A stretch of DNA of 64,000 nt from Asticcacaulis solisilvae (GTDB taxonomy: Bacteria; Pseudomonadota; Alphaproteobacteria; Caulobacterales; Caulobacteraceae), in the NCBI RefSeq assembly GCF_017875235.1, contig NZ_JAGGMI010000003.1, positions 62,001 to 126,000 of the forward strand, read 5' to 3'. The translations under genes and the position numbers were made by a program. Shown here in pieces: positions 7,843 through 16,558 of the stretch; the stretch's first letter is position 1, and each line of letters starts with the position of its first letter. A model generated the notes under the pieces. That model was not told the origin of the DNA and ran no database searches. It saw nothing but the letters and a program-made list of their open reading frames with translations.

Positions 7843-8765
7843 CTCCAGGTTCCGGTTCTGAGATTATTGGGTGATATGCCGGAGGCATCGGCCTGTAGAC
7901 GCAGGGCCAGTGCGCCGGGGCGCAGGACCACGCGCTCCGGCCGGAAGCGCCAGAAACGCTCGGCGCCGTTAAAGGCGTGTGCATCGGCCGACAGTTCCAG
8001 TTCCACCCGGCCCGTCATTTGCAAAAGGTCCCCCGTGGCGTCGTCGAAAAAGACCAGGCCGGCCTTCGGGGTCACCGCGAAATTGCCCAGCGTGTTGAAC
8101 ATACGGTTGCCGGAAAAATCCGGCACGGTCAGCCAGCCATCGTCGCCGATGCAAACAAAGCCCGGTCGCCCGCCCCGGTGCGAGACATCGACCTGCCGCC
8201 CGTGCGCCAGGTCGGCGAACGAGGCGACGAAGAAGGTATCGGCGGCGGCGATGATCGTCCGCGCGCGAACCGTCAGATCATCGCTGATTTCGGGCGCGCC
8301 CCTTACGGCATTGGGGCGCGGCAGGGCATGGCGTATCTGGATATATTTTGGACAGTTGCCGAAGGCGTGTTCCACCGCGACCACGAAGCCCGACGGCGTC
8401 CGGTGCACCGTGCCGTTCAGCCGGTTGCGCCGCCGGGTATGCAATTCGATGCCGAGGAGTCCGATCGCCCGCCCCTCCGTCAGGCCCTCGTCCGCCGGAT
8501 CGTCGGCGTCGGGCGGCAGGCGTACGCTTAAAGCACGCGGGTCGGGCGACCACATAAATCCCGGCTGACCGGCACGTAGAGTGGCCCACGGCCGGCCATC
8601 GTCATCGACCGCGCCAATGACGATGAAGGGCAAGAGCGGATAGAAGTCGCGGTGCTGCTCCGGCATATGGTCGCGGATGACGACGGCGTTGAAGGCGCGC
8701 GTCTTTTCCATGACGCCGGCGGCGTCCTGAAGGCGCACCTCGCCGTCATGGAAGGGCGAGTTCAT
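7839..8765 (-). CDS. pyridoxamine 5'-phosphate oxidase-fold FMN-binding protein
   Basis: 308 residues from ATG 8765, which overlaps the stop of the glutathione transferase gene by four bases (ATGA), showing translational coupling. The sequence has the split-barrel flavoprotein pattern: [20 protein letters not shown], later [29 protein letters not shown] and [23 protein letters not shown]. Such proteins bind FMN and often reduce small organic substrates; the pairing with a glutathione transferase and a LysR regulator suggests detoxification of an electrophile (inference). The longer upstream frame inside the transferase is rejected. Its TAG stop belongs to repeat copy B. Confidence 0.85.
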   Translation of the reverse strand: MNSPFHDGEVRLQDAAGVMEKTRAFNAVVIRDHMPEQHRDFYPLLPFIVIGAVDDDGRPWATLRAGQPGFMWSPDPRALSVRLPPDADDPADEGLTEGRAIGLLGIELHTRRRNRLNGTVHRTPSGFVVAVEHAFGNCPKYIQIRHALPRPNAVRGAPEISDDLTVRARTIIAAADTFFVASFADLAHGRQVDVSHRGGRPGFVCIGDDGWLTVPDFSGNRMFNTLGNFAVTPKAGLVFFDDATGDLLQMTGRVELELSADAHAFNGAERFWRFRPERVVLRPGALALRLQADASGISPNNLRTGTWS

Positions 8766-9376
8766 GCGGCAACAAGCCCTGCGGCGGTCTTCGGAAAGGC
8801 CAGAAAGCCCGGCAGCGCTTCGACGCGCTTCAGCCATGCGCGGATGTGGCCATAGGGCGCCAGATCGACATTCCCTTCGGGCGCCGCGGCGATGTAGGAA
8901 TACAGCGCGACGTCGGCGATGGTCGGGGTCGTCGCCGCGATCCAGTCGTGACCGTTCAACTCGTTGTCGATGATAGTGAGGATGGCGTGGGCGCGCGAAA
9001 TCGTGGTTTCCGGGTCGAAGGCCGCGCCAAAGACGGTGATCATGCGCGCGGCGGCCGGTCCGCTGGCGATCTGGCCGGCGGCGACCGACAGCCAGCGCTG
9101 GACGCGCGCGGTCTCGGCGGCGCCTTGCGGCAGCCAGTCGTGGCGGGAATATTTTGTCGCCAGATAGACCAGGATGGCGTTGGAGTCCTGGACGACCAAG
9201 CCGTCGTCTTCCAGCACCGGCACCTGGCCGAAGCGGTTCATGGCGATGAAATCCGGCGCCTTATGCGCACCGCCTTTAAGGTCCACTGCGACCGTCTCGG
9301 CCTGGATACCGATCAGGGAGAGAAATAATCTCACCCGGTGGCAATGGCCCGACAGGGCAAAGTCATAAAGCTTCAT
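8762..9376 (-). CDS. glutathione S-transferase
   Basis: 204 residues with an N-terminal thioredoxin-fold domain ([42 protein letters not shown] carries the cis-Pro and the glutathione-binding Ser) and an all-helical C-terminal domain from about residue 85 with [15 protein letters not shown] lies seven bases before the ATG. It is the first gene of an operon with the FMN protein and is divergent from the LysR gene at 9701. Confidence 0.9.
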   Translation of the reverse strand: MKLYDFALSGHCHRVRLFLSLIGIQAETVAVDLKGGAHKAPDFIAMNRFGQVPVLEDDGLVVQDSNAILVYLATKYSRHDWLPQGAAETARVQRWLSVAAGQIASGPAAARMITVFGAAFDPETTISRAHAILTIIDNELNGHDWIAATTPTIADVALYSYIAAAPEGNVDLAPYGHIRAWLKRVEALPGFLAFPKTAAGLVAA

Positions 9377-9426
9377 GGTCGGTCTCCGTGTTTATGTGTC
9401 CGCGGTCTTGCGCGACGTGAAACAAG

Positions 9427-9488
9427 AGGCCCCGCCCACCATCTGCTCCGCAGATGGTCCCCCCTCCCCATAAATGGGGAGGGCGAAA
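9427..9488 (+). repeat. palindromic GC-rich repeat, first of inverted pair
   Basis: AGGCCCCGCCCACC, then CATCTGCtccGCAGATG stem, then CCCTCCCCataaatGGGGAGGG stem. A related element lies in the opposite orientation at 9549-9603. Confidence 0.8.
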
Positions 9489-9548
9489 GGCAGTCGATCA
9501 TTCACCAATTCCAACCAAAATTAGGTTCATGACGGTAATGCTCAGTTC

Positions 9549-9603
9549 TTCGCCCTCCCCATTCATGGGGAGGGGGGACCGCCGAAGGCGGTGGGCGGGG
9601 CCT
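9549..9603 (-). repeat. palindromic GC-rich repeat, second of inverted pair
   Basis: TTCGCCCTCCCCattcatGGGGAGG, then ACCGCCgaaGGCGGT, then GGGCGGGGCCT: the reverse complement arrangement of the 9427 element with a different middle stem. Between the two lies about 60 bases of lower GC. Confidence 0.8.
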
Positions 9604-9666
9604 GCTATCTCAGCAAAATAACGCGGACATGGCCGCAATGAGAACGGGCGACACACGCAAAGGACT

Positions 9667-9683
9667 ATTGCGCATTTTGCAAT
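9667..9683. promoter_or_regulatory. LysR-type dyad between divergent lysR and gst
   Basis: ATTGC-N7-GCAAT, a perfect interrupted dyad containing the T-N11-A pattern of LysR boxes, 18 bases before the LysR start codon. Likely the autoregulatory or activation site. Confidence 0.5.
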
Positions 9684-9700
9684 AATGCTATGACGCGCCT

Positions 9701-10594
9701 ATGGACCGGCTCCACGCTATGCAGGTATTCACCACCGTCGCCGAAACGGGCAGCTTCTCGCGCGCGGCCAATGCCCTGCACCTCAGCGCGCCGGCGGCGA
9801 CCCGCGCGGTGGCGGCGCTCGAAAGCGTCGTCGGCACGCGGCTGTTCACGCGCACGACGCGGTCGGTAGTGCTGACCGAGGCCGGGCGGCGCTATTACGA
9901 TGACTGCAAGCGCATCCTGGCCGAACTGGCCGAGGCCGAAGCGGCGGCGGCCGGGTCCTACAGCCTGCCCCAGGGCGAACTCAGCGTCACCGCGCCGGTG
10001 CTGTTCGGCGAAATGTACGTCCTGCCGGTGGTGACGGCGTTTCTGGACCAGCATCCACGCGTCACGGCGCGGACGGTCTTTGTCGACCGGGTGACCAACC
10101 TCGTCGACGAAGGGCTGGACGTGGCCATCCGCATCGGCGAGCTGCCGGATTCCAGCCAGTCTGCCATCCGCGTCGGCGAGGTCACGCGCGTGATCTGCGC
10201 GGCGCCGTCCTATCTTGAAGCGCACGGCGAACCGCTGACGCCCGAGGACCTCATCCGCCACCGCCTGCTGGTTTCGACCGGCAGTTCCATGCCGGTCGAA
10301 TGGAGGTTCGGCGGCACCCACGCCGTCAGTCTCAAACCTGCGCTGACCTGCAATACGACGCGGGCGACGGTGCTGGCGGCGGTCGATGGCTTTGGCATTA
10401 CACGGCGGCTGTCCTACCAGGTGGCGCCGGACGTCGCCGCCGGGCGGTTGCGGATCATCCTTCCCGGCTTCCAGGAACCGCCCCTGCCCGTCCACGTCAT
10501 CCACACCGAAGGCCGCCGCGCCGCCGCCAAGGTCCGGGCCTTTGTCGATTTCGCCGTGGAACAGTTGCGCCGCAATCCGGCGATCAGGGGGTAG
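9701..10594 (+). CDS. LysR family transcriptional regulator
   Basis: 297 residues. The N-terminal winged helix-turn-helix is clear (MQVFTTVAETGSFSRAANAL, APAATRAVAALESVVGTRLF, TRTTRSVVLTEAGRRYY), followed by the two-lobed effector-binding domain from about residue 90 (GELSVTAPVLFGEMYVLPVV, DVAIRIGELPDSS). Divergent from the glutathione transferase operon, so it most likely controls it; a candidate operator is at 9667-9683. The next 145 bases to the convergent gene hold only degenerate CCCTCCCC-type repeat fragments. Confidence 0.9.
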   Translation: MDRLHAMQVFTTVAETGSFSRAANALHLSAPAATRAVAALESVVGTRLFTRTTRSVVLTEAGRRYYDDCKRILAELAEAEAAAAGSYSLPQGELSVTAPVLFGEMYVLPVVTAFLDQHPRVTARTVFVDRVTNLVDEGLDVAIRIGELPDSSQSAIRVGEVTRVICAAPSYLEAHGEPLTPEDLIRHRLLVSTGSSMPVEWRFGGTHAVSLKPALTCNTTRATVLAAVDGFGITRRLSYQVAPDVAAGRLRIILPGFQEPPLPVHVIHTEGRRAAAKVRAFVDFAVEQLRRNPAIRG

Positions 10595-10739
10595 TCCTTC
10601 ATACCACCCCACTCGTGGGAGGGGACGGCACAAGGCGCTGTTCGTATCGACGAGATGTGGTGGGATTAGCACCTGCGCTGTACCCCTCCACAGCTGCGCC
10701 GTCGCTTCGCGCCGCTGGCGGTCCCCCTCCCCATCTTCG

Positions 10740-12563
10740 CTACCGCGGCACGTTCGCGCTTTCGGCCAGTTTCGTCAGCTCAACGAACTCCGAACGGACA
10801 TAGCCGCTCTGCGCGCCAGCCAGGGCCCGCGCGTCCTTCAGCGTGAAACTCCCCATGTTTGTATCGCCGCGCAGCAGCTGGCCATAGGCCGCCACCGAGG
10901 CCGCGAACGCCATGTCACCCTTCGGCGCCCCCGCGTTCGCCAGCAGGGAGGCCGGCAGCGACTGTTCGATCAGCCGCGACTGGTCCTGGTCCGGCAGCTT
11001 ATAGCGCAGCTTGAGATAGACCATCTCGTCGCCGTGCGGGTCCTTGGCCTGCGCGGTGTTGCCGGCAAAGCGGCGCTCGGGCATCCAGCCCTCGGCGCCG
11101 GCGGGGATGATCTCATACAGCGCCGTCACCTGGTGGCCCGCGCCGATATCGCCGGCATCGACCTTGTCGTTGTTGAAGTCCTCTTCCGCCAGCGCCCGGT
11201 TCTCATAGCCGATCAGCCGGTACTGCGACACCTGGGCCGGATTAAACTCGACCTGGATCTTGACGTCCTTCGCGACCGTATTGAGCGTCGACTGCAGCTC
11301 TTCGTCGAGCACCTTGCGGGCCTCGAGCGCGCTGTCGATATAGGCGTAGTTGCCATTGCCGCTGTCGGCGATCTTTTCCATCATGGAGTCGTTGTAGTTG
11401 CCGGTGCCGAAGCCCAGGGCCGTCAGGGTGACGCCGCCTTCCATCTCCTTTTTCACCAGTTCGACCAGGGCCTCGTCGCGCGTCGTGCCGACATTGAAGT
11501 CGCCATCGGTCGCCAGGATGACGCGGTTGATGCCATTCCTGATGAAGCTGGCCTTCGCGGTCGCATAGGCCAGGGCGATGCCTTGGCCCCCTGCCGTCGA
11601 ACCGCCCGCCGTCAGGCATTCCATCGCCTGTCTGACGTATTTGCCGTCCGAGGTCGGCTTGAGCACCAGGCCCGCCCTGCCGGCATAGACGACGATCGAG
11701 AGGCGGTCATCCGGCCGCAGATTGTCGGCCACCATGCCCAGCGCCTGCTTGACCAGGGGCAGCTTGTCCGGGGAATTCATCGAGCCCGACACGTCGACCA
11801 GAAAGACGAGATTCGCCGCCGGACGGCTTGCGTTCGGCACGTCGTAGGCGCGCAGGCCGATGCGCAGGAGGCGCGACCGGGCGTTCCACGGCGTCGCGGA
11901 CACATCGGTGGTAATCGAAAACGGCTTCGTCTTGTCCTGTGGCAACGGATAATCGTAGCGGAAGTAGTTGACCAGTTCCTCGGTGCGCACGGCGGCTTCG
12001 GGCGGTTTCCTGCCGTCCTTCAGCATGCGGCGGACATTGGCGTAGGCCGCGGTATCCACATCGACGGCAAAGGTCGATACGGGCGCCTCAGCCACGCGCA
12101 TGACGCCCGCGACGGGCTCGCCGTCATAGCGTTCGCGGTCGGGATCAGCCGGCGGCGGCGCGAAGCGGTTCACGGAGACGCCGGGAACGCGCGACAGCGA
12201 CTCGGCCGTCGACTTGTCCGGGAACGCGCCGAAATCGCTGGCGACGACACCGTTCATCTGGCGGGGCGGTTCCCGGTATTCCTGCCTGGCTTCCTTGGGC
12301 ACCGGCGACACAGGGACCGGCGGTGGAGGTGGGGGCGGCGGCGGCGGGGGAGCGTTCTGGGCGGCCGGGTTCGCGACGGCGCTTTGCTGGGCGGCGCGAA
12401 CGCCCGTGACGACGACCGTATTGCCGCCAGGGCTATATCCTGGCGCGGAGGTGGTGCACAGGACCGGAGAGGCCTCTTCCGGCACGGCGGCGTAAACATA
12501 GCCAGCAGGCAGGGATGTAACGAAAACGGTCGCGGCGACGCCGGCGAACAACAGACTGCGCAT
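10740..12563 (-). CDS. von Willebrand factor A domain protein (YfbK type) with TonB-plug-like N-terminus
   Basis: 607 residues. A signal peptide ends near residue 26 (YVYAA). Residues 48-56 read NTVVVTGVR like a TonB box, residues 71-82 are a run of 11 prolines, and residues 109-136 (SDFGAFPDKSTAESLSRVPG, then VSVNRFA) copy the plug of TonB-dependent receptors. A YfbK-type N-terminal domain follows (FAVDVDTAAYANVRRML, EELVNYF.YDYP), then the vWA domain with MIDAS DVSGS at 257-261 and later TDGDFNVG, and the DUF3520-like C-terminal domain (LKLRYKLPD, FAASVAAYGQLLR). No barrel follows the plug motif. Exported; probably a metal-dependent adhesion or scaffold protein. It lies 84 bases downstream of the DUF2252 gene on the same strand. 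Confidence 0.85.
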   Translation of the reverse strand: MRSLLFAGVAATVFVTSLPAGYVYAAVPEEASPVLCTTSAPGYSPGGNTVVVTGVRAAQQSAVANPAAQNAPPPPPPPPPPPVPVSPVPKEARQEYREPPRQMNGVVASDFGAFPDKSTAESLSRVPGVSVNRFAPPPADPDRERYDGEPVAGVMRVAEAPVSTFAVDVDTAAYANVRRMLKDGRKPPEAAVRTEELVNYFRYDYPLPQDKTKPFSITTDVSATPWNARSRLLRIGLRAYDVPNASRPAANLVFLVDVSGSMNSPDKLPLVKQALGMVADNLRPDDRLSIVVYAGRAGLVLKPTSDGKYVRQAMECLTAGGSTAGGQGIALAYATAKASFIRNGINRVILATDGDFNVGTTRDEALVELVKKEMEGGVTLTALGFGTGNYNDSMMEKIADSGNGNYAYIDSALEARKVLDEELQSTLNTVAKDVKIQVEFNPAQVSQYRLIGYENRALAEEDFNNDKVDAGDIGAGHQVTALYEIIPAGAEGWMPERRFAGNTAQAKDPHGDEMVYLKLRYKLPDQDQSRLIEQSLPASLLANAGAPKGDMAFAASVAAYGQLLRGDTNMGSFTLKDARALAGAQSGYVRSEFVELTKLAESANVPR

Positions 12564-12647
12564 GAAAACCCCCAGTTCGCGGGCGTCGGGATGCGCCCGT
12601 TATGCGAACCTGGTCCCGCATTGTGAAGAAAATATGGCGGGGAGCGC

Positions 12648-13814
12648 TCACTCGTCCAGCGCGAACCGGCGGCAGTGTTCGAGATAGGCCACCTCGTGCA
12701 CCCCCAGCAGCGCGACGGTCGACTGCCAGAGCCACGACGGCGCATCGAGGTCGGCCGGGCGCGCCTTGCCCAACGCCTTCAGCCAGTGTCCGCGGTCGTC
12801 GCCGTGCATCTGGCGGGCGTGGGCGCGGCCGACGACGTGACCGAGATAATAGGCGGCGTGCAGCGCGTCCGCGGCCTTGGTATGCGCCATATCGAGCTTG
12901 AGGTCCTGCGGCCGCAGTTCGCGGATAAAGACCGGACAGCCGTTCAGGTCGCCCGCGACCATGCGCTCACCCAGGTACGGCGACAGATGGCGCGCGCCTT
13001 CGACCACACGCCGGCCATGATCGGCCGGCATGGCCGCCACAGTCGCAGTGATCGTATCGGGCACCCCCGCTTCCTTGATGTCCAGCAGGCACAGGGAGGG
13101 ATCGTCCTCCCCAATGCTCAGCAGCGCGGCGTAGCGTGCCTTGCCGAGCGAATTGGTGCCCTTGACCCAGAAGGCCAGGTCGACAATGTCGATCTTGGCG
13201 TCATCGCGCGGCCGCAGGCTGGTGACGATGGCCTCGACCTCCGGGGCGCGCAACAGCCGGCGCAGGCCGGATGTTTCCCTGGCCGATATGTCCCAGAACT
13301 TCTTGCCGCGCGGCAGTTCGTTGTGGTTGTCGTCCAGGCGCTCCTCGGCCAGATGTTCCCATTTCTGGCCGATGGCGCTTTTCAAAGCCTGTCTGACCGC
13401 GTCCGGCGGCGTCATTTCGGTGGGCCGGTCGTGTTCGAGCGCGATCTCGTAGCCGTCGATTACGCGCTCGATGATGCGGGCGGTGACGGCGCCGGGAAAG
13501 TCCGTGCTGCGCGCCGCGCTGGCCAGCGAAAGACTGAGGCGAAGGAGGTCGAAGGCGGGGTTGCCGATAACCGCCTCGTCGAGGTCGCAGATCTGGATGT
13601 CGACATCCCCTCGGGCATTGGCCAGCGGCCCGAGATTGCCGGAGTGACAGTCGCCGCAGATCCAGATGGCCGGGCCTTCCGGAATCGCACCCGCCGGACG
13701 GTCAGCGATCCAGTCGTAGAACAGCCGCGTGCTGCCGCGCACGAAGCCGTGGGCGGACCGGGCCATCTTGATATGGCGCAGGGTGTCGAGTTTTTGCCGG
13801 CGATCCGAATTCAT
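12648..13814 (-). CDS. DUF2252 family protein
   Basis: About 388 residues. DUF2252 hallmarks are present: FVRGSTRLFYDW near the start, WICGDCHSGNLGPLANARG and QICDLDEAVIGNPAFDLLRL, with kinase-like HxN/D motifs, later FWVKGTNSLGKARYAALL and the helical end VVGRAHARQMHGD. Function is unproven; the fold is related to aminoglycoside-phosphotransferase-type kinases. ATG 13814 is chosen because AGAGGG lies 10 bases upstream; a TTG at 13865 would add 17 residues of poor composition. Confidence 0.8.
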   Translation of the reverse strand: MNSDRRQKLDTLRHIKMARSAHGFVRGSTRLFYDWIADRPAGAIPEGPAIWICGDCHSGNLGPLANARGDVDIQICDLDEAVIGNPAFDLLRLSLSLASAARSTDFPGAVTARIIERVIDGYEIALEHDRPTEMTPPDAVRQALKSAIGQKWEHLAEERLDDNHNELPRGKKFWDISARETSGLRRLLRAPEVEAIVTSLRPRDDAKIDIVDLAFWVKGTNSLGKARYAALLSIGEDDPSLCLLDIKEAGVPDTITATVAAMPADHGRRVVEGARHLSPYLGERMVAGDLNGCPVFIRELRPQDLKLDMAHTKAADALHAAYYLGHVVGRAHARQMHGDDRGHWLKALGKARPADLDAPSWLWQSTVALLGVHEVAYLEHCRRFALDE

Positions 13815-13913
13815 CGGTATTGAACCCTCTTCATTCAAGCGCCGGGTTTCCCTGACGGGCGGCAAAGAAGCAATAGGCGTTTTTTTTCGCCTCTTGACTC
13901 CGGATACCTCCTC

Positions 13914-13956
13914 TCATACACTGTATATCACACAGTATGTATCATACAGTGTATGA
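13914..13956. promoter_or_regulatory. double palindromic operator of the PadR gene
   Basis: TCATACACTGTAT at 13914-13926 and its exact reverse complement ATACAGTGTATGA at 13944-13956; each half is itself an odd palindrome (ATACA-C-TGTAT, ATACA-G-TGTAT), spaced 28 bases centre to centre. It ends 10 bases before the PadR start codon, the place expected for autorepression. Confidence 0.75.
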
Positions 13957-13966
13957 GACGAGGCAT

Positions 13967-14308
13967 ATGAGCGACGAAGACGATCTTTTTGAAAGCCTGA
14001 GGCAGGAACTGCGGCGCGGGTCGCTGGGCTTGGCCGTGCTGGCCCGTCTCAGGGTTGAACGTTACGGCTACACCCTGCGCCAGGCCCTGGCCGACGACGG
14101 GCTGGAGATGGAGGAAAGCACCCTCTATCCCCTGCTGCGCCGTCTGGAGTCCAAGGGCCTGCTGCTGAGTGAGTGGCGCGAGGAAGACAAGCGCAAGAAG
14201 CGCTTCTACGTTCTGTCGGCCACGGGCGAGGACATGCTGCGGCGCCTTGTCCAGGAATGGCGGATGATCAACGCGTCGCTGGAACGCATTATGGAAAAGG
14301 GGAGCTGA
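13967..14308 (+). CDS. PadR family transcriptional regulator
   Basis: 113 residues from ATG 13967 (MSDEDDLFESLRQELRRGSL) with the PadR winged helix: LGLAVLARLRVERYGYTLRQ, then MEESTLYPLLRRLESKGLL, then SEWREEDKRKKRFYVLSATG. The in-frame codon at 13937 lies within the operator, so the shorter start with GAGACGAGG upstream is preferred. Followed after three bases by its HAAS-domain partner, a common pairing in which PadR represses the membrane protein gene and itself. Confidence 0.9.
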   Translation: MSDEDDLFESLRQELRRGSLGLAVLARLRVERYGYTLRQALADDGLEMEESTLYPLLRRLESKGLLLSEWREEDKRKKRFYVLSATGEDMLRRLVQEWRMINASLERIMEKGS

Positions 14309-14311
14309 CAC

Positions 14312-15445
14312 ATGGACCTGATCGAAGACTATCTGCGCGCCGTGTCGCGCCTTTTGCCCGCCGCCAAGCGCGAGGACATCGTCACCGAACTGCGCGACGA
14401 GATCCTGACGCGCATCGAGGCCCGCGAAGAGACGCTGGGCCGCGCCCTCACCCCGGATGAAACCGAGCAGGTGCTGCGCGACGTCGGCCACCCCATCGTC
14501 GTCGCGGCGCGTTACCGCGACGAGCCGCAATATGCGGTCGGCCCGGCCCTTTACCCGTTCTGGAGCTACGCCGTCCGGCTGGCCATCCTGATCCAGCTGG
14601 CGATCTGCGTGCTGGTCTTCGCCGGTCGCATCATCGGCGGCGGCGATGTCGCCCAGGCGTTCGGCGCGGCTATCGGCACAGGCGTCACCGGCATCATGAC
14701 CCTGATCGGGTTTGCGACGGTGGCGGCATGGCTGGTCGAACGCAAGACCGTCAAGATCGACTACCTGACCAACTGGCGCGTCCGCGACCTCACCTTTATC
14801 GATTTCACAGCATGGGATTGGAATGACATGAGCGACTGGTTCAAATCCGGCGGTTATCCCGCCACCTCCCCGTCCACGGCCTACGTCAAGGAGGCGCCGC
14901 CGCGCGATCGCGAATGGCGCTTACGTCGTTCCGCCGCCAGTGAAGCCATAGGCGTCATCGTCGGCTCGGTATTTGCCCTGCTATGGTGGACCGGCATCAT
15001 TCGCTTTGGCTTTACCGCCATCGATCCGGCGTCCGTGCCCGTCCTCTATTTCGGCGGTCTTGCAGATATCGATTGGGTGGCGCTGAAGGATATGCTGTTC
15101 GCGCCAGTCATTGTCTACCTGGCCGCCGCCATCGCCCTTGCCGGCCTGACCCTGGCCATGCCCGGCGCGTTCCGGCTGCACGGGGTGATCGCCATCGCCA
15201 CTGGCGTGGCCACGATCGCCATCGCCGCCTGGATCTGGTACCTGTCACCCCTGGCGCCGATCGTCAGCATCTCATCGGCAGGTGAATTCGCCGACCGGGT
15301 GCGCGACGTAATCGGCCTGCCCATCCACCTGCCGGCGATCTTTACCTTTGCCGCGATGATCAACGTCATCGAAGGCCTGTTCCGCATCCTGTCGGGCGTG
15401 ACGACCGTCGTGACCGGCCAGCGCCATGACAAGGTACAGCGCTAA
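14312..15445 (+). CDS. HAAS-domain membrane protein, PadR partner
   Basis: 377 residues. Residues 1-75 form a HAAS signalling domain (LIEDYLRAVSRLLPAAKRED, RIEAREETLGRALTPDETEQ). About seven hydrophobic segments follow, beginning at residue 85 (AVRLAILIQLAICVLVFAGR) and ending near residue 360. Located in the inner membrane. Co-transcribed with the PadR gene three bases upstream. HAAS proteins are thought to sense membrane or envelope state; the signal here is unknown. Its terminator appears to lie inside the convergent glycosyltransferase gene at 15526. Confidence 0.8.
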   Translation: MDLIEDYLRAVSRLLPAAKREDIVTELRDEILTRIEAREETLGRALTPDETEQVLRDVGHPIVVAARYRDEPQYAVGPALYPFWSYAVRLAILIQLAICVLVFAGRIIGGGDVAQAFGAAIGTGVTGIMTLIGFATVAAWLVERKTVKIDYLTNWRVRDLTFIDFTAWDWNDMSDWFKSGGYPATSPSTAYVKEAPPRDREWRLRRSAASEAIGVIVGSVFALLWWTGIIRFGFTAIDPASVPVLYFGGLADIDWVALKDMLFAPVIVYLAAAIALAGLTLAMPGAFRLHGVIAIATGVATIAIAAWIWYLSPLAPIVSISSAGEFADRVRDVIGLPIHLPAIFTFAAMINVIEGLFRILSGVTTVVTGQRHDKVQR

Positions 15446-16557
15446 ACCGGGGCCTGGACGGGATGGGCGCCACGCCAATCATAGGCTGAGGATGTGTTGC
15501 CGATCACCGGCGAGGCATGAATCAGGGCTCCGGTTTCCGCCGGAGCCTTTTTTGTGAGGATCCGCCGGTACAGGTCGATATAGTCATGAGCCATCCGGTC
15601 GACGGAGAAGCGGCGCATCACCGTCCGCGATGTCTCAAGACGGCTGATCGTCCCGATCCGGCCGACCGCGACAACGGCTTCATCGGCGTCCCTGACCAGG
15701 AAGCCGGTGCGGCCATGGTCGACGATTTCGGGCATTGAGCCGCGCCGCACGGCGATGACCGGCGTGCCGCAGGCCATGGCTTCGATGACCGAAAGCCCGA
15801 ATGGCTCGTCGAAATTGATCAGGTGCAGCAGCGCATAAGCCTGCCCCAAGGCCCTCTGTCGCGCCGGACCGCCGACGGCGCCGTGATAGATCACCCGATC
15901 CTTGTCGATATACGGCTGAACCTCGCGCTCGAAATAGCCCTGGTCCTGAACGATGCCGTAGATGTGCAGCCGGCGGCCGGTCGCAGAGGCGACCCGGATG
16001 GCTTCCGCCGTGCCCTTGTCCGGATGAATGCGCCCGAAATAAAGCAGGTCCTGGCTGCCGGTCTCGTCAAACGGAAAGTCGTGCGGGACGATGCCGTGGT
16101 GAATGGTGGCGGCATATTTGAGATCGGGATGCCGGTCGGCGTCGCTGATCGCCACATAGTGAATGCGGTCTTCGAACGGCTTGTACATCGGCAGGATGCG
16201 TTCGGACGAAAAGCCGTGGATCGTTGTCACCATGGGCGTATCGACCAGGCCTGAAAAGGCATGCGCCGGGAAATCCGCCTGGTTATGGATGATGTCGAAG
16301 CGGTCTGCCTGGCCGAAAACGTGGCTGAGGTGGCGGAATTCCCATACCTTGGCGTCGATTGACGGGTCTTCGCTGTAGGGCGCCGGCACCACGCCGTCGA
16401 GCCGCGCAGAGGTCAGGCTGTCCTGCGTCGCAAACAGGGTCACGTCGATACCGCGCGCCACCAGCGCCTCCGTCAGCAGGCTGGTGACCAGTTCCCAGGG
16501 ACCGTAGTGGCGCGGCGGGGTGCGCCAGGCGATCGGGGCAATCATGGCAATGCGCAT
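15442..16557 (-). CDS. glycosyltransferase family 4 protein
   Basis: 371 residues with a GT-B fold. The N-terminus is MRIAMIAPIAWRTPPRHYGP; the donor-binding half has LLYFGRIHPDKGTAEAIRVA, LHIYGIVQDQGYFEREVQPY, and FGLSVIEAMACGTPVIAVRR followed by GSMPEIVDHGRTGFLV, the nucleotide-sugar site of GT4. It likely transfers a hexose from a nucleotide sugar. ATG 16557 follows the alpha-glucosidase stop by one base, so the two form an operon, hinting at maltodextrin or trehalose-type glucan metabolism (inference). The last four bases overlap the convergent HAAS gene. Confidence 0.85.
   Translation of the reverse strand: MRIAMIAPIAWRTPPRHYGPWELVTSLLTEALVARGIDVTLFATQDSLTSARLDGVVPAPYSEDPSIDAKVWEFRHLSHVFGQADRFDIIHNQADFPAHAFSGLVDTPMVTTIHGFSSERILPMYKPFEDRIHYVAISDADRHPDLKYAATIHHGIVPHDFPFDETGSQDLLYFGRIHPDKGTAEAIRVASATGRRLHIYGIVQDQGYFEREVQPYIDKDRVIYHGAVGGPARQRALGQAYALLHLINFDEPFGLSVIEAMACGTPVIAVRRGSMPEIVDHGRTGFLVRDADEAVVAVGRIGTISRLETSRTVMRRFSVDRMAHDYIDLYRRILTKKAPAETGALIHASPVIGNTSSAYDWRGAHPVQAPV
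15526..15553 (+). terminator. rho-independent terminator embedded in convergent gene
   Basis: GGCTCCG-N8-CGGAGCC followed by TTTTTT, oriented to stop transcripts from the PadR/HAAS operon. It lies within the last 36 codons of the glycosyltransferase gene. Confidence 0.7.
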
Positions 16558-16558
16558 A

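Noticed and set aside
10386-12626. 746-codon open frame on the plus strand
   Set aside because: It is antisense to the vWA gene, whose domains are clear; long antisense frames are common at this GC content.
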